Part shown: positions 1 to 11,433 of the stretch, piece by piece
How the letters are laid out: every line of letters begins with the position of its first letter
How positions within the stretch are numbered: the stretch's first letter is position 1
Source of the DNA: Komarekiella delphini-convector SJRDD-AB1
GTDB taxonomy: Bacteria > Cyanobacteriota > Cyanobacteriia > Cyanobacteriales > Nostocaceae
Reading direction: 5' to 3'
Length of the DNA: 64,000 nt
Assembly: GCF_014831675.1 (NCBI RefSeq)
Contig: NZ_VJXY01000005.1
Span: 127,675-191,674 of the forward strand
The notes under the pieces: generated by a model
What the model was told of the DNA's origin: nothing
Seen by the model: the letters and a program-made list of their open reading frames with translations, nothing else
Database searches by the model: none
Program-made: the position numbers and the translations under genes

Positions 1-540
1 TTATCCATTTTTCCGAAACCCAAAACCCGACGCTGAAAGCATCGCGGGAGTGTAGTTTTAGTTTTTCGACTTAATCATGAATCAAGAATATGGGAAAAGT
101 ATTTGCCAAAAAACCAGAATTTTTGCCGGATAAGAAAAGCCGAGTTATTCATTTTGGATAAAGTCGAGCTTAGTAGTTCTCTTTAAACTCAATTATCTTG
201 ACTGATAACTGTTTACTGTTTACTGTTTACTGTTTACTGATAACGCGCCTGCTACTATATTAGTTTTCAGTTGTCAGTACTCGCACTCTTAGCTCGACTT
301 TATCCATTTTTCCGAAACCCAAAACCCGACGCTGAAAGCATCGCGGGAGTGTAGTTTTAGTTTTTCGACTTAATCATGAATCAAGAATATGGGAAAAGTA
401 TTTGCCAAAAAACCAGAATTTTTGCCAGATAAGAAAAGCCGTTGATTTGAGAAGTAGATAAGCAGGGTAATTTCCCATCGGACAAAATTCATACAAATAA
501 ATAATGGATTACAAAAGCAAAAGCTTCCATAATCCATTGT
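1..540. repeat. 142-bp direct repeat pair and STRR, no gene
   Basis: This stretch holds no convincing gene. Bases 1-142 recur at 300-441 in the same orientation with a single visible mismatch (129 versus 428). The spacer contains a run of the heptamer TGTTTAC at about 201-244, a typical Nostocales STRR. The spacer block around 170-295 shares pieces with the intergenic region at 39905-40020 (the CGCCTGCTACTA and CTTAAACTCAATTAT motifs), but in a different order. The first copy may begin left of the window. Confidence 0.8.
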
Positions 541-544
541 GGGA

Positions 545-957
545 AAGAGCAGGACATAAGCCGGGTTCTGTTCTCTTTCAAGGGCAGTTATCTATCTGGG
601 ACGCCTGTTACCAGACGCCTCAAGCGGCTCTTTTGGAGCGGAACTGGTAAAAGACCAACCGTAGTTCCTTTCGCCTTGCTTCCAACCGGGGTTTACCGAG
701 CCAGCGCCTCTCGACGCTGCTGGTGCGCTCTTACCGCACCTTTGCACCCTTACCCTATTCAGTTATCAGTTATCAAGTATTAACTGTTTACTGTTTACTG
801 ATAACTGTTCACTGAAAAGGCGGTATCTTTCTGTGGCACTATCCTCACGATCGCTCGCACTGGACGTTATCCAGCAAGTTTGGTCTTTCGGAAGCCCGGA
901 CTTTCCTCAAACCAGCCACTATGACTGATCTGCAACTGCCTGCGCCTACTCCTTGCC
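545..957 (-). ncRNA. rnpB: RNase P RNA (bacterial type A)
   Basis: This is the catalytic RNA subunit of RNase P, which removes 5' leaders from tRNA precursors. On the minus strand the 5' part carries the universal GAGGAAAGTCCGGGCT block (about 890-910), and the 3' end carries the ACAGAACCCGGCTTAT block (about 553-570). Both are hallmark conserved regions. A heptameric tandem repeat (TGTTTAC and TGATAAC types) lies inside the RNA at about 761-817, where cyanobacterial rnpB genes are known to tolerate STRR insertions in a peripheral helix. Ends are estimated to within about 10 bases. The unknown gene ending at 1003 lies just upstream on the same strand. Confidence 0.93.
761..817. repeat. STRR inside rnpB
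   Basis: This is a run of degenerate heptamers (CAGTTAT, TGTTTAC, TGATAAC) inside the RNase P RNA gene. The same heptamer family occurs at 201-244 and 39850-40020. It should lengthen one peripheral stem and not touch the conserved core blocks. Confidence 0.75.
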
Positions 958-1002
958 AAGATCCAGTGTAATCTTTGGATGGCATCGTGCGTCTGGTTGG
1001 GA

Positions 1003-1713
1003 TTATTTCTTTTTATTCCAAGGTAGAGCGTATGTCCAAGGTAGTTTCCTGATAGTGAAAGGACAATTGATAATGCACATTGGGGGGACATTAACACCTG
1101 GTACTAGACCTACACGCACCTCAGATATCCTTAGCACCAGTTGTAGAGAAAATTCCAACTCCTTTCTTCTATTTATGAAGTCGTTGTACAACTTTTTTTG
1201 CGGTGGCCCACCAGATTTCAGTCCAGTAATATTAATTAAAGGTTTTTTTGCTGTGTAAGTTCCAGTTACTTGATCGCGCTCAAAAACATTTTCTGATGTC
1301 ACCGTTTCCGTAAGTGTTTTTTTAGGAACAATCAAGCTGGGACTTTGTGGTACAGCTAAGTCGCGAGTTAAGTCTGGTGATTTGCGAATTACGCGCCGTG
1401 ATTCTTTACTATGTTCGACTACTAAAGAACTATTATCCCAATCAACGTATACGGCAATATTTTCGGATTTATTTTCAATACTAATCAGCAAATCTTTGAG
1501 ATCGTCAATTGGGTATGAGGACTTAAGTTTACAGCTAATCCCTATTTGGTCTTGAAGATTTTGTTCTTTGAGTTGTTCATCAACGTCTCCTTTTTTAAAC
1601 TCAAACTTCACTTGATCGTCGATTGATTCAATCATCCGATTGAAGACATAAGAGACACCAATAATATAAAGTGTCAAAACTACTAAATTCTGGTCACTGC
1701 TATTATTTTGCAT
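1003..1713 (-). CDS. Hypothetical protein with N-terminal membrane anchor
   Basis: I do not recognise this 236-residue protein. Residues about 8-24 form one hydrophobic segment, suggesting a signal anchor with the rest outside or at the membrane face. A charged acidic/basic stretch follows (residues 27-50), and then a beta-rich region with no motif I can name. The C-terminus contains a GGPPQKK segment and ends in basic residues. The ATG at 1713 is the first start after an in-frame stop. It lies directly downstream of corA on the same strand (62-bp gap) and could be co-transcribed, but no functional link is evident. Confidence 0.65.
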   Translation of the reverse strand: MQNNSSDQNLVVLTLYIIGVSYVFNRMIESIDDQVKFEFKKGDVDEQLKEQNLQDQIGISCKLKSSYPIDDLKDLLISIENKSENIAVYVDWDNSSLVVEHSKESRRVIRKSPDLTRDLAVPQSPSLIVPKKTLTETVTSENVFERDQVTGTYTAKKPLINITGLKSGGPPQKKLYNDFINRRKELEFSLQLVLRISEVRVGLVPGVNVPPMCIINCPFTIRKLPWTYALPWNKKK

Positions 1714-1775
1714 TCAAATATATAAACTCCATCTGATGATTTTGTATATTCGACTCAGAGCGCGATCGCCAATCT

Positions 1776-2918
1776 TTAATCACGCTTAATTGTCGAAGAA
1801 TTTTCCAGCCAGCCCCGTTGCCAGAATAAGAATAGCAAACCAAATCCAATTACTGCCATAACTGCCAAGCAAATCGGGTAGCCCCAATACCAATTCAATT
1901 CAGGCATATTATATGGCGACTTTTCAGTATTAAAGTTCATTCCATATATACCGGCAACAAAAGTCAGTGGAATAAAAATTGCTGAAACCACTGTTAGTAG
2001 TTTCATGACTTCATTCATTCTGTTACTCACTGCCGAAAGGTAGACATCCATCAATCCAGATGCCAGTTCTCGGTAAGTTTCTACCATATCCATCACTTGC
2101 ACTGCATGGTCATAACAGTCTCGTAGATAGATTCTTACCTCTTCACTAATAAGTTCACTGCCATCTCGAATTAAGGAATTAATTGCATCTCGTTGAGGCC
2201 AAATTGAGCGGCGCAGTTGTAGTAACTCTCGCCGAATTTGATAAATATTTTGTAGTGTTTGTCGGGTGGGGTTAGCTATTACTTCCTCCTCTAACTCTTC
2301 GATGCGATCGCCATAAAGTTCTAGTACGGGGAAAAAGCCATCAATGATTGCATCTAATAGAGCATAAGCTAAATAATCGGCTCCTTGCTTACGGATGATG
2401 CCTTTACCTTTTTCAATTCGCGATCGCACCCCTTCAAAGCAATCATGCTCTGGTTCTTCTTGCACAGTGAGTAAGTAATGTTTCCCCAATATCAAACTTA
2501 CTTGCTCACTATAAAAACCACATGTTCTTTCTTTTGGTACTACCATGCGAGCAATAAACAGCAATTGGTCTTCATAATCCTCTACTTTGGGACGCTCTGG
2601 TACATTCACCACATCTTCTAAAACCAGAGGATGTAAATCAAAAACTTGACCCAATCTTTGTAATATATCTTGACTGCCTAAACCTTGTACGTCCACCCAA
2701 GAAACGGATGCAGTATCCAAATATGGGACGCACTCCTCCGGGGCTGTTATTTGGTGGCGGATGACATTAGTTTGGTTATAGTCAATCAAAAAAATGACCG
2801 GTGGTGGAGCATCTGCATCAACAATGATAGTTCCTGGTAAAGTCCCTGGATGATGATAGAACTCATCTCCATGTTGCTTAGTTACCAATCTGGCAAGGCG
2901 GCGTAGTTTTCGTGCCAT
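1776..2918 (-). CDS. corA: CorA-family magnesium/cobalt transporter
   Basis: This 380-residue protein belongs to the CorA family of pentameric inner-membrane channels for Mg2+ (and Co2+). It shows the expected plan: a large cytoplasmic alpha/beta N-terminal domain, a long helix, and two C-terminal membrane helices at about 308-330 and 343-366. The signature YGMNF sits at the end of the first membrane helix and forms the pore mouth. The loop after it is NTEKSPYNMPEL, where the family usually has an MPE-type motif. Length is normal for cyanobacterial CorA. Confidence 0.93.
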   Translation of the reverse strand: MARKLRRLARLVTKQHGDEFYHHPGTLPGTIIVDADAPPPVIFLIDYNQTNVIRHQITAPEECVPYLDTASVSWVDVQGLGSQDILQRLGQVFDLHPLVLEDVVNVPERPKVEDYEDQLLFIARMVVPKERTCGFYSEQVSLILGKHYLLTVQEEPEHDCFEGVRSRIEKGKGIIRKQGADYLAYALLDAIIDGFFPVLELYGDRIEELEEEVIANPTRQTLQNIYQIRRELLQLRRSIWPQRDAINSLIRDGSELISEEVRIYLRDCYDHAVQVMDMVETYRELASGLMDVYLSAVSNRMNEVMKLLTVVSAIFIPLTFVAGIYGMNFNTEKSPYNMPELNWYWGYPICLAVMAVIGFGLLFLFWQRGWLENSSTIKRD

Positions 2919-2949
2919 AGAGTTTTACTTAACAGGCATTGGTTAGGGG

Positions 2950-2975
2950 TGAGACGGGATTAATTGCGTCTGTAC
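2950..2975. repeat. Degenerate small palindrome (GACG...CGTC type)
   Basis: This is an imperfect inverted repeat of the GAGACGGGATTAATTGCGTC type. It resembles the palindromic elements at 38108-38135, 36081-36105, 53447-53475, 59572-59599 and 62962-62990. It lies upstream of corA in the divergent-looking gap before groEL2's terminator. Confidence 0.5.
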
Positions 2976-3053
2976 AGGAGTTAAGAGCTTTTTATATTTT
3001 GAATGCAACTTGGTATGACAATGTACTAAATTGCCTCTGAAACAGCAACGGTA

Positions 3054-3086
3054 TAAAAAAACAGTTTGCCTTGGCAAGACAAACTG
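3054..3086 (-). terminator. Rho-independent terminator of groEL2
   Basis: Read on the minus strand, CAGTTTG...CAAACTG (3062-3086) forms a stem-loop with an inner CTTG/AAG extension and is followed at once by seven T residues (3055-3061). It lies 65 bases beyond the groEL2 stop, on the same strand, and is a textbook intrinsic terminator. Confidence 0.85.
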
Positions 3087-3150
3087 CATAAAGTACTTAT
3101 ATTAATTCTGGCGGGTACAAAAACGGCTGCCAAATTTAATCGCTAATGGA

Positions 3151-4824
<1,674 letters not shown>

Positions 4825-4853
4825 TTATTTCTCAAGCGCTTCCATTAGACAAT

Positions 4854-4880
4854 TTAGCACTCACAGGTCAAGAGTGCTAA
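4854..4880. promoter_or_regulatory. CIRCE operator (HrcA binding site)
   Basis: TTAGCACTC, nine bases, then GAGTGCTAA form a perfect match to the CIRCE consensus, 32 bases upstream of the groEL2 start. In bacteria this inverted repeat is bound by the heat-shock repressor HrcA, so groEL2 should be derepressed on heat shock. Confidence 0.95.
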
Positions 4881-4978
4881 TCTTCCCACCAACTCAAGTT
4901 ACAAATAGAAACAAAAAAATTGATTAATATACAGTTGATGCTCATATTAAATACTGGCAGTAATGCCTAAATTGGGAG

Positions 4979-6061
4979 ATGAATCTAGACAACTCCCTTA
5001 AGTCCCTTGGTATTGCCGATCCTAGCGGCACCGGCTGGTTGGCAGTAGTATTTACATTTCTCTTGGCTTGGCTTGTAACGTGGCGTTTGATTCCGACAGT
5101 ACGTAAATTTGCCTTGCGGGTGGGTTGGGCTGACCAACCTAACGCACGGCGACTCAACCGAGAACCTTTACCTAATGCAGGGGGGTTAGCTATCTACGCG
5201 GGAGTGATTGCCGCACTGGTACTAGCTAGCCTTTTACGGCCAATCGAACTCCAAAACGTATTAGCTCAGGTTTTAACTATTTTGTTGGGGGGTTCGATAT
5301 TAGTACTTGTTGGCTTTATCGACGACCAGTTCGGTTTACCTCCCTCTGTTCGCTTGTGGGCGCAAATTATCACGGCACTTTTGCTGGTTGCTAATGGCAT
5401 CAGCATTAAAGTCGCTTTTGGCACTCCAATTGACTCGCTGCTGTCAATGTCGCTGACGGTACTTTGGGTAGTAGGTATTACCAATGCCATCAACTTAATG
5501 GACGGAATGGATGGCTTGGCGGGAGGAATCAGCTTTATCACCGCCATGAGTTTGTTAGGGGTTTCAGCTCAGTTTGACAATCGTGCGGCAGCAACCTTAG
5601 TTCTGGCAGCCTTGGGGGGTGGGGCACTGGGCTTTTTACGCCACAACTTCCACCCCTCGCGCATCATTATGGGTGATGCTGGAGCATACTTTTTTGGCTA
5701 TGTACTGGCAGCGACCAGCATTTTAGGCAGACTTCAACAAAACACAGTCTATGCACTTATACCGACAGTTTTATTTCTGCTGTTGCCAGTGCTGGACACT
5801 ACTCAAGTATTTGTGCGGCGGTTACTGGCGGGAAATAATCCTCTGAGTACTCCTGGCAAAGACCACCTGCACCACCGTTTACTTGCTTGGGGACTCTCCC
5901 AGCGTCACGCTGCGTTCACTCTGTGGTCAATTACTCTGGTTTGCAACTTGCTGGCTATGAGAATACAAGGCATGAGCGCAGTCGTGATGCTTACTACCGC
6001 CAGCAGCATTATCATTTTGTTAGGTTTTACTGTCTGGCAAAGAATGCGGCAGCAATCCTGA
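4979..6061 (+). CDS. WecA/MraY-family undecaprenyl-phosphate sugar-1-phosphate transferase
   Basis: This 360-residue polytopic membrane protein belongs to glycosyltransferase family 4 of the polyprenyl-phosphate type. It would transfer a HexNAc-1-phosphate from a UDP-sugar to undecaprenyl phosphate, the first step of wall-polymer or polysaccharide repeat synthesis. Diagnostic motifs are GFIDDQFGL (about residues 111-119), the NAINLMDGMDGLAGG block (about 165-179), the IIMGDAGAYF block (about 230-239) and the late HLHHRLL histidine motif. About ten membrane helices are apparent. The INLMDGMDG form suits WecA/RgpG better than true MraY. The exact sugar is unknown. Confidence 0.88.
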   Translation: MNLDNSLKSLGIADPSGTGWLAVVFTFLLAWLVTWRLIPTVRKFALRVGWADQPNARRLNREPLPNAGGLAIYAGVIAALVLASLLRPIELQNVLAQVLTILLGGSILVLVGFIDDQFGLPPSVRLWAQIITALLLVANGISIKVAFGTPIDSLLSMSLTVLWVVGITNAINLMDGMDGLAGGISFITAMSLLGVSAQFDNRAAATLVLAALGGGALGFLRHNFHPSRIIMGDAGAYFFGYVLAATSILGRLQQNTVYALIPTVLFLLLPVLDTTQVFVRRLLAGNNPLSTPGKDHLHHRLLAWGLSQRHAAFTLWSITLVCNLLAMRIQGMSAVVMLTTASSIIILLGFTVWQRMRQQS

Positions 6062-6075
6062 GTGCTGAGTGCTGT

Positions 6076-7266
<1,191 letters not shown>

Positions 7267-7584
7267 ATGGCTACTAAAAAGCAATTCAACAGCTTTGAAG
7301 AGATGTTGTCTAGTTCTGATGTACCTGTGTTGGTAGATTTTTATGCTGACTGGTGTGGCCCTTGTCAGATGATGGTGCCAATTTTAGAGCAAGTCAATGC
7401 CCAACTTCAAAATCGCTTGCGTATAGTCAAAATTGACACTGAAAAATACGCTGAGTTGGCAACTAAGTATCAAATTTATGCTTTACCAACCTTGGTACTA
7501 TTTAAGCAGGGTCAACCTGTAGAACGGATTGAAGGTGTAATGCAAGCAGCGCAGTTGGTAGAATATCTACAAACAATTATTTAA
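7267..7584 (+). CDS. Thioredoxin, y-type (TrxQ/TrxY-like)
   Basis: This 105-residue thioredoxin contains the canonical redox motif WCGPC at about residues 30-34 and the cis-proline motif ALPT further on. The segments following the active site (CQMMVPIL, VVKIDTEKY-like and YQIYALPT) resemble plant and cyanobacterial y-type thioredoxins, which supply electrons mainly to peroxiredoxins and other antioxidant enzymes. I chose the ATG at 7267. An upstream TTG (7231) would add 12 residues that do not belong to the fold. Confidence 0.93.
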   Translation: MATKKQFNSFEEMLSSSDVPVLVDFYADWCGPCQMMVPILEQVNAQLQNRLRIVKIDTEKYAELATKYQIYALPTLVLFKQGQPVERIEGVMQAAQLVEYLQTII

Positions 7585-8096
7585 ACTATAAACGGGTAAA
7601 AGGTAAAGGGCAAAGGGCAAAGGAATGAATCAGGTCGCCACGCCACTTGTTCCATAATTTCATTTGCTTTTTATCTTTACCCCTTTCCCTTCTTTTATAA
7701 AACCTTAAGCAAATATTAAGTATATGTGCTTATATGTCTTGAGTAAGTAGTTTAGGAATTGAGGCGATTGATATTGTAGATATATAAAAATATATTGACG
7801 AGTGAAGCAAGTTATGAGTAGGAATCCTCAAAGGCCTGCCAATGCGAGTATTTGGGCGAATATTGACTTTGATAAGGTTAAACATAGAATAAGTACAGTA
7901 ACTTTCAAGATTGAGCGGGTCATACAAAAGTATGAACTTCCCACTAAAATTGGAAAACTAAGCAAAAGAAATAATTAGGTGATCTACAGCGCGATTGTCC
8001 CTATTCTTAATTACGGCAAGAATTAAATTTTACGACTGCTGACTTTGAAATATTAAATTAGATTTCAAATGTGCTTAATTTTGGTGGTAAATTCTC
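7585..8096. other. Intergenic region with STRR and a possible small ORF
   Basis: Just after the thioredoxin stop is a heptamer-like run (GGTAAAGGGCAAAGG, about 7592-7622) and, later, its complement-like CCCTTTCCCTTC (about 7679-7693). These may pair as a long imperfect hairpin and act as a terminator. The rest is AT-rich and non-coding apart from the small ORF at 7814-7978. Confidence 0.5.
7814..7978 (+). CDS. Possible small hypothetical protein (54 aa)
   Basis: This ATG-started frame encodes 54 residues beginning MSRNPQRPANASIW and ending in a basic KLSKRNN. It has mixed, protein-like composition with no repeats and no membrane segment. A weak purine stretch (GAAGCAAG) precedes the ATG. I recognise no family. 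It is included only because it is the one plausible frame in a 500-base gap. Confidence 0.25.
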   Translation: MSRNPQRPANASIWANIDFDKVKHRISTVTFKIERVIQKYELPTKIGKLSKRNN

Positions 8097-9014
8097 TTAA
8101 GAACGTCGTACATTTAAGCAACACCATTCTTTCCTTTTCCATAGGGTAGCAACTACCCAACCATGTTTCTCCAAGGCATCAGCTACAGCTTTGGATTGAT
8201 CAAGTAAAATTCCACTGAATATACCCCAAGTAGTGGGTTTGGCGATCGCACTCATTTGGGGAACCAACTCAATAATCACATCAGCTAAAATATTGCAGAC
8301 GATACCATCTACTGGATTCTCAACCAGTTTTGTCAAAATGTCTACACTTCCTTGTTTTGGTATCAACTTTTCTAGACTGATGTCGTTAAGTGCGCGATTG
8401 CTGATAGTTGATTTTACTGCTAAGGGGTCAGTATCCACTGCATAGACTTTCTCAGCTCCTAGCAGTATCGCCCCAATGGAAAGGATACCGGAACCACAAC
8501 CAATATCTGCGATCGCTTGTTGATGTTTGTCACTACTACCAACGAAAGATTGAGGAACTTCACCTAAACGCATTTCTAGAGATTCCAGACATAGCTGAGT
8601 GGTAGCGTGATTGCCTGTACCAAATGCTACACCCGGATCAAGACGAATGATTAACCGTTCCGACGCTTCTGGTGAAGGTAGCCATGCGGGGTTAATTAGG
8701 AAGCGATCGCCTATTTCTTGAGGATGCCAATATTGTTTCCAACTACTCGCCCAATCTTCTTCATCAATCAACTCCCAGTGCAGTGTCGGGGATGACAGCC
8801 CTATACAGAGGGCATCTTGACGCAGCCACAGCGATAGCGCGGCTAAATCTAGTAACTGTGCTTGAAAATTTGGTAGGTAAGCCTTTACCAGAGAGGAATT
8901 TCCTTTGCTCTCGCTAGCTGTCCCACGACAGCCAAAATTTTCCAGTCGCCAAAAGATGGAATCTTCTAGGTCTGGCTCACATAAAACCTTTAGTTCCCAC
9001 CAAGTGTTTGCCAT
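8097..9014 (-). CDS. prmA: Ribosomal protein L11 methyltransferase
   Basis: PrmA trimethylates ribosomal protein L11 using S-adenosylmethionine. The 305-residue protein has the family's N-terminal substrate-recognition domain and a C-terminal Rossmann methyltransferase domain. The latter includes [18 protein letters not shown] (about residues 125-142), the SAM-binding [15 protein letters not shown] (about 167-181) and the catalytic-region NILAD. Cyanobacterial PrmA has this length. A repeat-rich gap separates it from serA upstream. Confidence 0.95.
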   Translation of the reverse strand: MANTWWELKVLCEPDLEDSIFWRLENFGCRGTASESKGNSSLVKAYLPNFQAQLLDLAALSLWLRQDALCIGLSSPTLHWELIDEEDWASSWKQYWHPQEIGDRFLINPAWLPSPEASERLIIRLDPGVAFGTGNHATTQLCLESLEMRLGEVPQSFVGSSDKHQQAIADIGCGSGILSIGAILLGAEKVYAVDTDPLAVKSTISNRALNDISLEKLIPKQGSVDILTKLVENPVDGIVCNILADVIIELVPQMSAIAKPTTWGIFSGILLDQSKAVADALEKHGWVVATLWKRKEWCCLNVRRS

Positions 9015-9228
9015 ATTTTAGTGCTGAGTGGTGTTAGCAGTAGCGAGGCGTTTAGCCAGTGCTGAGTACCAAGTGGTGAATAATGAGTGCTGTTAGCGTA
9101 CCGGGGCGTTTAGCCCGTACTGAGTTTGAGAGAGTTGTGAGTACGAGTTATCAATTATTAGTTATACTTTTCACTCTTAACTCCTAACTTTTTCTTCACT
9201 CAGCACTCACTACTCAGCACTCAGCACT
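9015..9228. repeat. Repeat-rich spacer between prmA and serA
   Basis: Degenerate AGTGCTGAGT units recur through this gap. Two related blocks, GGCGTTTAGCCAGT and GGCGTTTAGCCCGT, occur about 9048 and 9107. The end near 9200 is CACTCAGCACT-type. This is the intergenic STRR/small-repeat mix seen throughout the window. Confidence 0.65.
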
Positions 9229-10809
9229 TTATAGAGTTACTGTATACGCGTCTCTGATACCTGGCACTTTGATAATCTCAGCCAAAATTCCGTCGGGTAA
9301 GGGATCATCAATGCTAAGAGCCATTACCGCGTCACCACGGACGATTTTGCGGCCTACCTGCATGCTGGCAATATTGACATTAAAACTGCCGAGTAAAGAA
9401 CCAAGTTTGCCGATAATACCTGGCATATCACGGTGCAGGGTAAACAGCATATATTTGCTGGGTGGAACGTTAATCGGGAAACCATCAACATCGGTCAGGT
9501 GGATTTCCCGCTCACCCAGTAAAGCGCCTGTGACAGAATGAGTACCTAAAGTACCTGTGGCTTGCAGATGCAACGATCCGGCATAGTCTCGAACTGAGGC
9601 GTCGCGTGTTTCAATCACTCTAATTCCTCGTTCTTTGGCTTCTATACTGGCATTGACGTAATTTACTCGTTCCCGCAGAGCTTGGTAAAGTAGTCCTTTA
9701 AGGGCAGCTACTACCAAAGGCTGACTCTTGTTGGTTGCTAGTTCGCCTTGCATTCGGACATTGAGTAATTCTACCCGTCCACCAGCTAGCTGTCCCACTA
9801 GGTTCCCTAGGGTTTCTGCTAACTGCATGTAAGGTTTGAGTTCTTCTAACACATCAGGGCCGAGTCCAGGAATATTCACCGCTGAACGCGCTGGTAGTCC
9901 TAAAAGCACATCCCGAATTTGTTCGGCAACGTCAATTGCTACATTTACCTGGGCTTCTGTCGTGGAAGCTCCCAAATGGGGGGTGAGGATAATTTCCTTT
10001 CCTAGCGATCGCAAGTCAGATTCTCCTAGTGGTTCTGACTCGAACACATCCAAGGCTGCGCCCGCTATTCTACCTTCTTTAATAGCTGCTGCTAAAGCCT
10101 TTTCCTCAATGATGCCACCACGAGCGCAGTTAATAATCCGGGCTGTGGGTTTCATCTTAGCCAAAGTTATGGCATTGATTAAGTGAGTGGTTTCTGGTGT
10201 TTTAGGGATGTGTAAGGTGATATAGTCTGCTTGCTGGAAAAGCAAATCCAGCTCCACTAACTGACAGCCAATTTGTTCAGCTCGTTCTGTGGAAATAAAA
10301 GGATCATAAGCTAGTAGTTTCATCCCCATTGTCTTAGCCACAGCGGCAACATGGGAACCAATTTTACCTAAACCGACAATGCCTAGAGTTTTTTTGTAAA
10401 CTTCCGCGCCAATAAAGCTATTGCGATCCCACGCGCCGCGTTTCACTGAAGCATTCGCATCAGGGATGTGACGAGACAAAGCCAACATCATAGCAAGGGC
10501 GTGTTCGGCAGCGGCAATGGTATTTCCTTCTGGAGAATTGACTACCACAATTCCTCGACGCGTGGCTGCGGGAACATCCACGTTATCTACACCTACACCA
10601 GCCCGACCGATGACTTTTAGCTGGGTAGCAGCATCGATGATTTCTTTGGTGACACGTGTACCAGAACGAATCATCAGCGCGTCATATTCACCAATGATTT
10701 CTACCAGTTCTTCTGGTTTTAAGCCTGTTTTGACATCAACAGTAGCAACTTGGGAAAGAATGTCAATTCCCGCTTGATCAACAGTATCGGAGACAAGAAC
10801 CTTAGACAT
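9229..10809 (-). CDS. serA: D-3-phosphoglycerate dehydrogenase
   Basis: SerA oxidises 3-phosphoglycerate to 3-phosphohydroxypyruvate with NAD+, the first step of serine synthesis. The 526-residue length is that of the long (type I) form. It has an N-terminal substrate/NAD domain with GRAGVGVDNVD (about residues 69-79), the Rossmann motif GLGKIGSHVA (about 145-154), and a catalytic His in LTPHLGAST. An allosteric substrate-binding domain follows, and the C-terminal ACT domain contains DMPGIIGKLGSLLG. The ACT domain suggests feedback control by serine. Confidence 0.96.
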   Translation of the reverse strand: MSKVLVSDTVDQAGIDILSQVATVDVKTGLKPEELVEIIGEYDALMIRSGTRVTKEIIDAATQLKVIGRAGVGVDNVDVPAATRRGIVVVNSPEGNTIAAAEHALAMMLALSRHIPDANASVKRGAWDRNSFIGAEVYKKTLGIVGLGKIGSHVAAVAKTMGMKLLAYDPFISTERAEQIGCQLVELDLLFQQADYITLHIPKTPETTHLINAITLAKMKPTARIINCARGGIIEEKALAAAIKEGRIAGAALDVFESEPLGESDLRSLGKEIILTPHLGASTTEAQVNVAIDVAEQIRDVLLGLPARSAVNIPGLGPDVLEELKPYMQLAETLGNLVGQLAGGRVELLNVRMQGELATNKSQPLVVAALKGLLYQALRERVNYVNASIEAKERGIRVIETRDASVRDYAGSLHLQATGTLGTHSVTGALLGEREIHLTDVDGFPINVPPSKYMLFTLHRDMPGIIGKLGSLLGSFNVNIASMQVGRKIVRGDAVMALSIDDPLPDGILAEIIKVPGIRDAYTVTL

Positions 10810-11433
10810 GATTACTTCATTTAAAGCTACAGGTTTTGCTGCACAAGACTTTTTAGTTTAGTCTTTATCCGTCGCAATTCAGCAAAAATTATTTGTTTTA
10901 ATATCAAGCCAACCTTTAATATCAACTTAACTTTAACTCTGCTTTATGCTGATAGTATCAGAGTATCAGTTACAAAGGTAATATGGCACTGCCTCCAAGT
11001 ATCTAAAAATAAGTAGCTGTTTGTACTACCCCATGGCTAAATATAAATCATAAGTAGCGACAAATAGTATATATGTTTATTAATAGCTAAGAGTTACCAA
11101 AATTTCCCAGATTGGTACTTCATTAGATTTGTGTGTCATGTATTACTAAAAGGATACCCAGGCTACAAGAGTGCAAATAACTGCGGTGAGCCAAATACAG
11201 GCTAGTATCCTTTGAGTTTTGATAAAACTAGCCATGTTAGCGTACAACTTGCCGAGGAACTACCCGATGATGAGACGCCTGTAAACAATGAACTGCAAGA
11301 ATTGATACCAGGATTGCTGAAAGCAATACTCTTGATACTTAAAGTCAACATTGTAAAAAAAAAGATTGGTCAACAGTCAACACTCAACACTCAACAGCTT
11401 TTCCACTGGGTGCAAACTGTCAGTGAATAAAAA
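10810..11433. other. Long intergenic region, no convincing gene
   Basis: This AT-rich gap lies between serA (minus) and the MTase-HIT gene (minus). A 72-codon frame at 11212-11430 begins with TTG, has no ribosome-binding site, and ends inside an STRR (CAACACTCAACACTC, about 11361-11398), so I do not call it a gene. The serA promoter must lie near 10810-10900. Confidence 0.5.

Noticed and set aside
867-1258. Frames on both strands overlapping the rnpB 5' end.
   Set aside because: They overlap conserved RNase P RNA blocks and the end of another gene, and have no family similarity.
11212-11430. 72-codon plus-strand ORF.
   Set aside because: It starts with TTG without a ribosome-binding site and its end is encoded by an STRR. 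No family pattern is seen.
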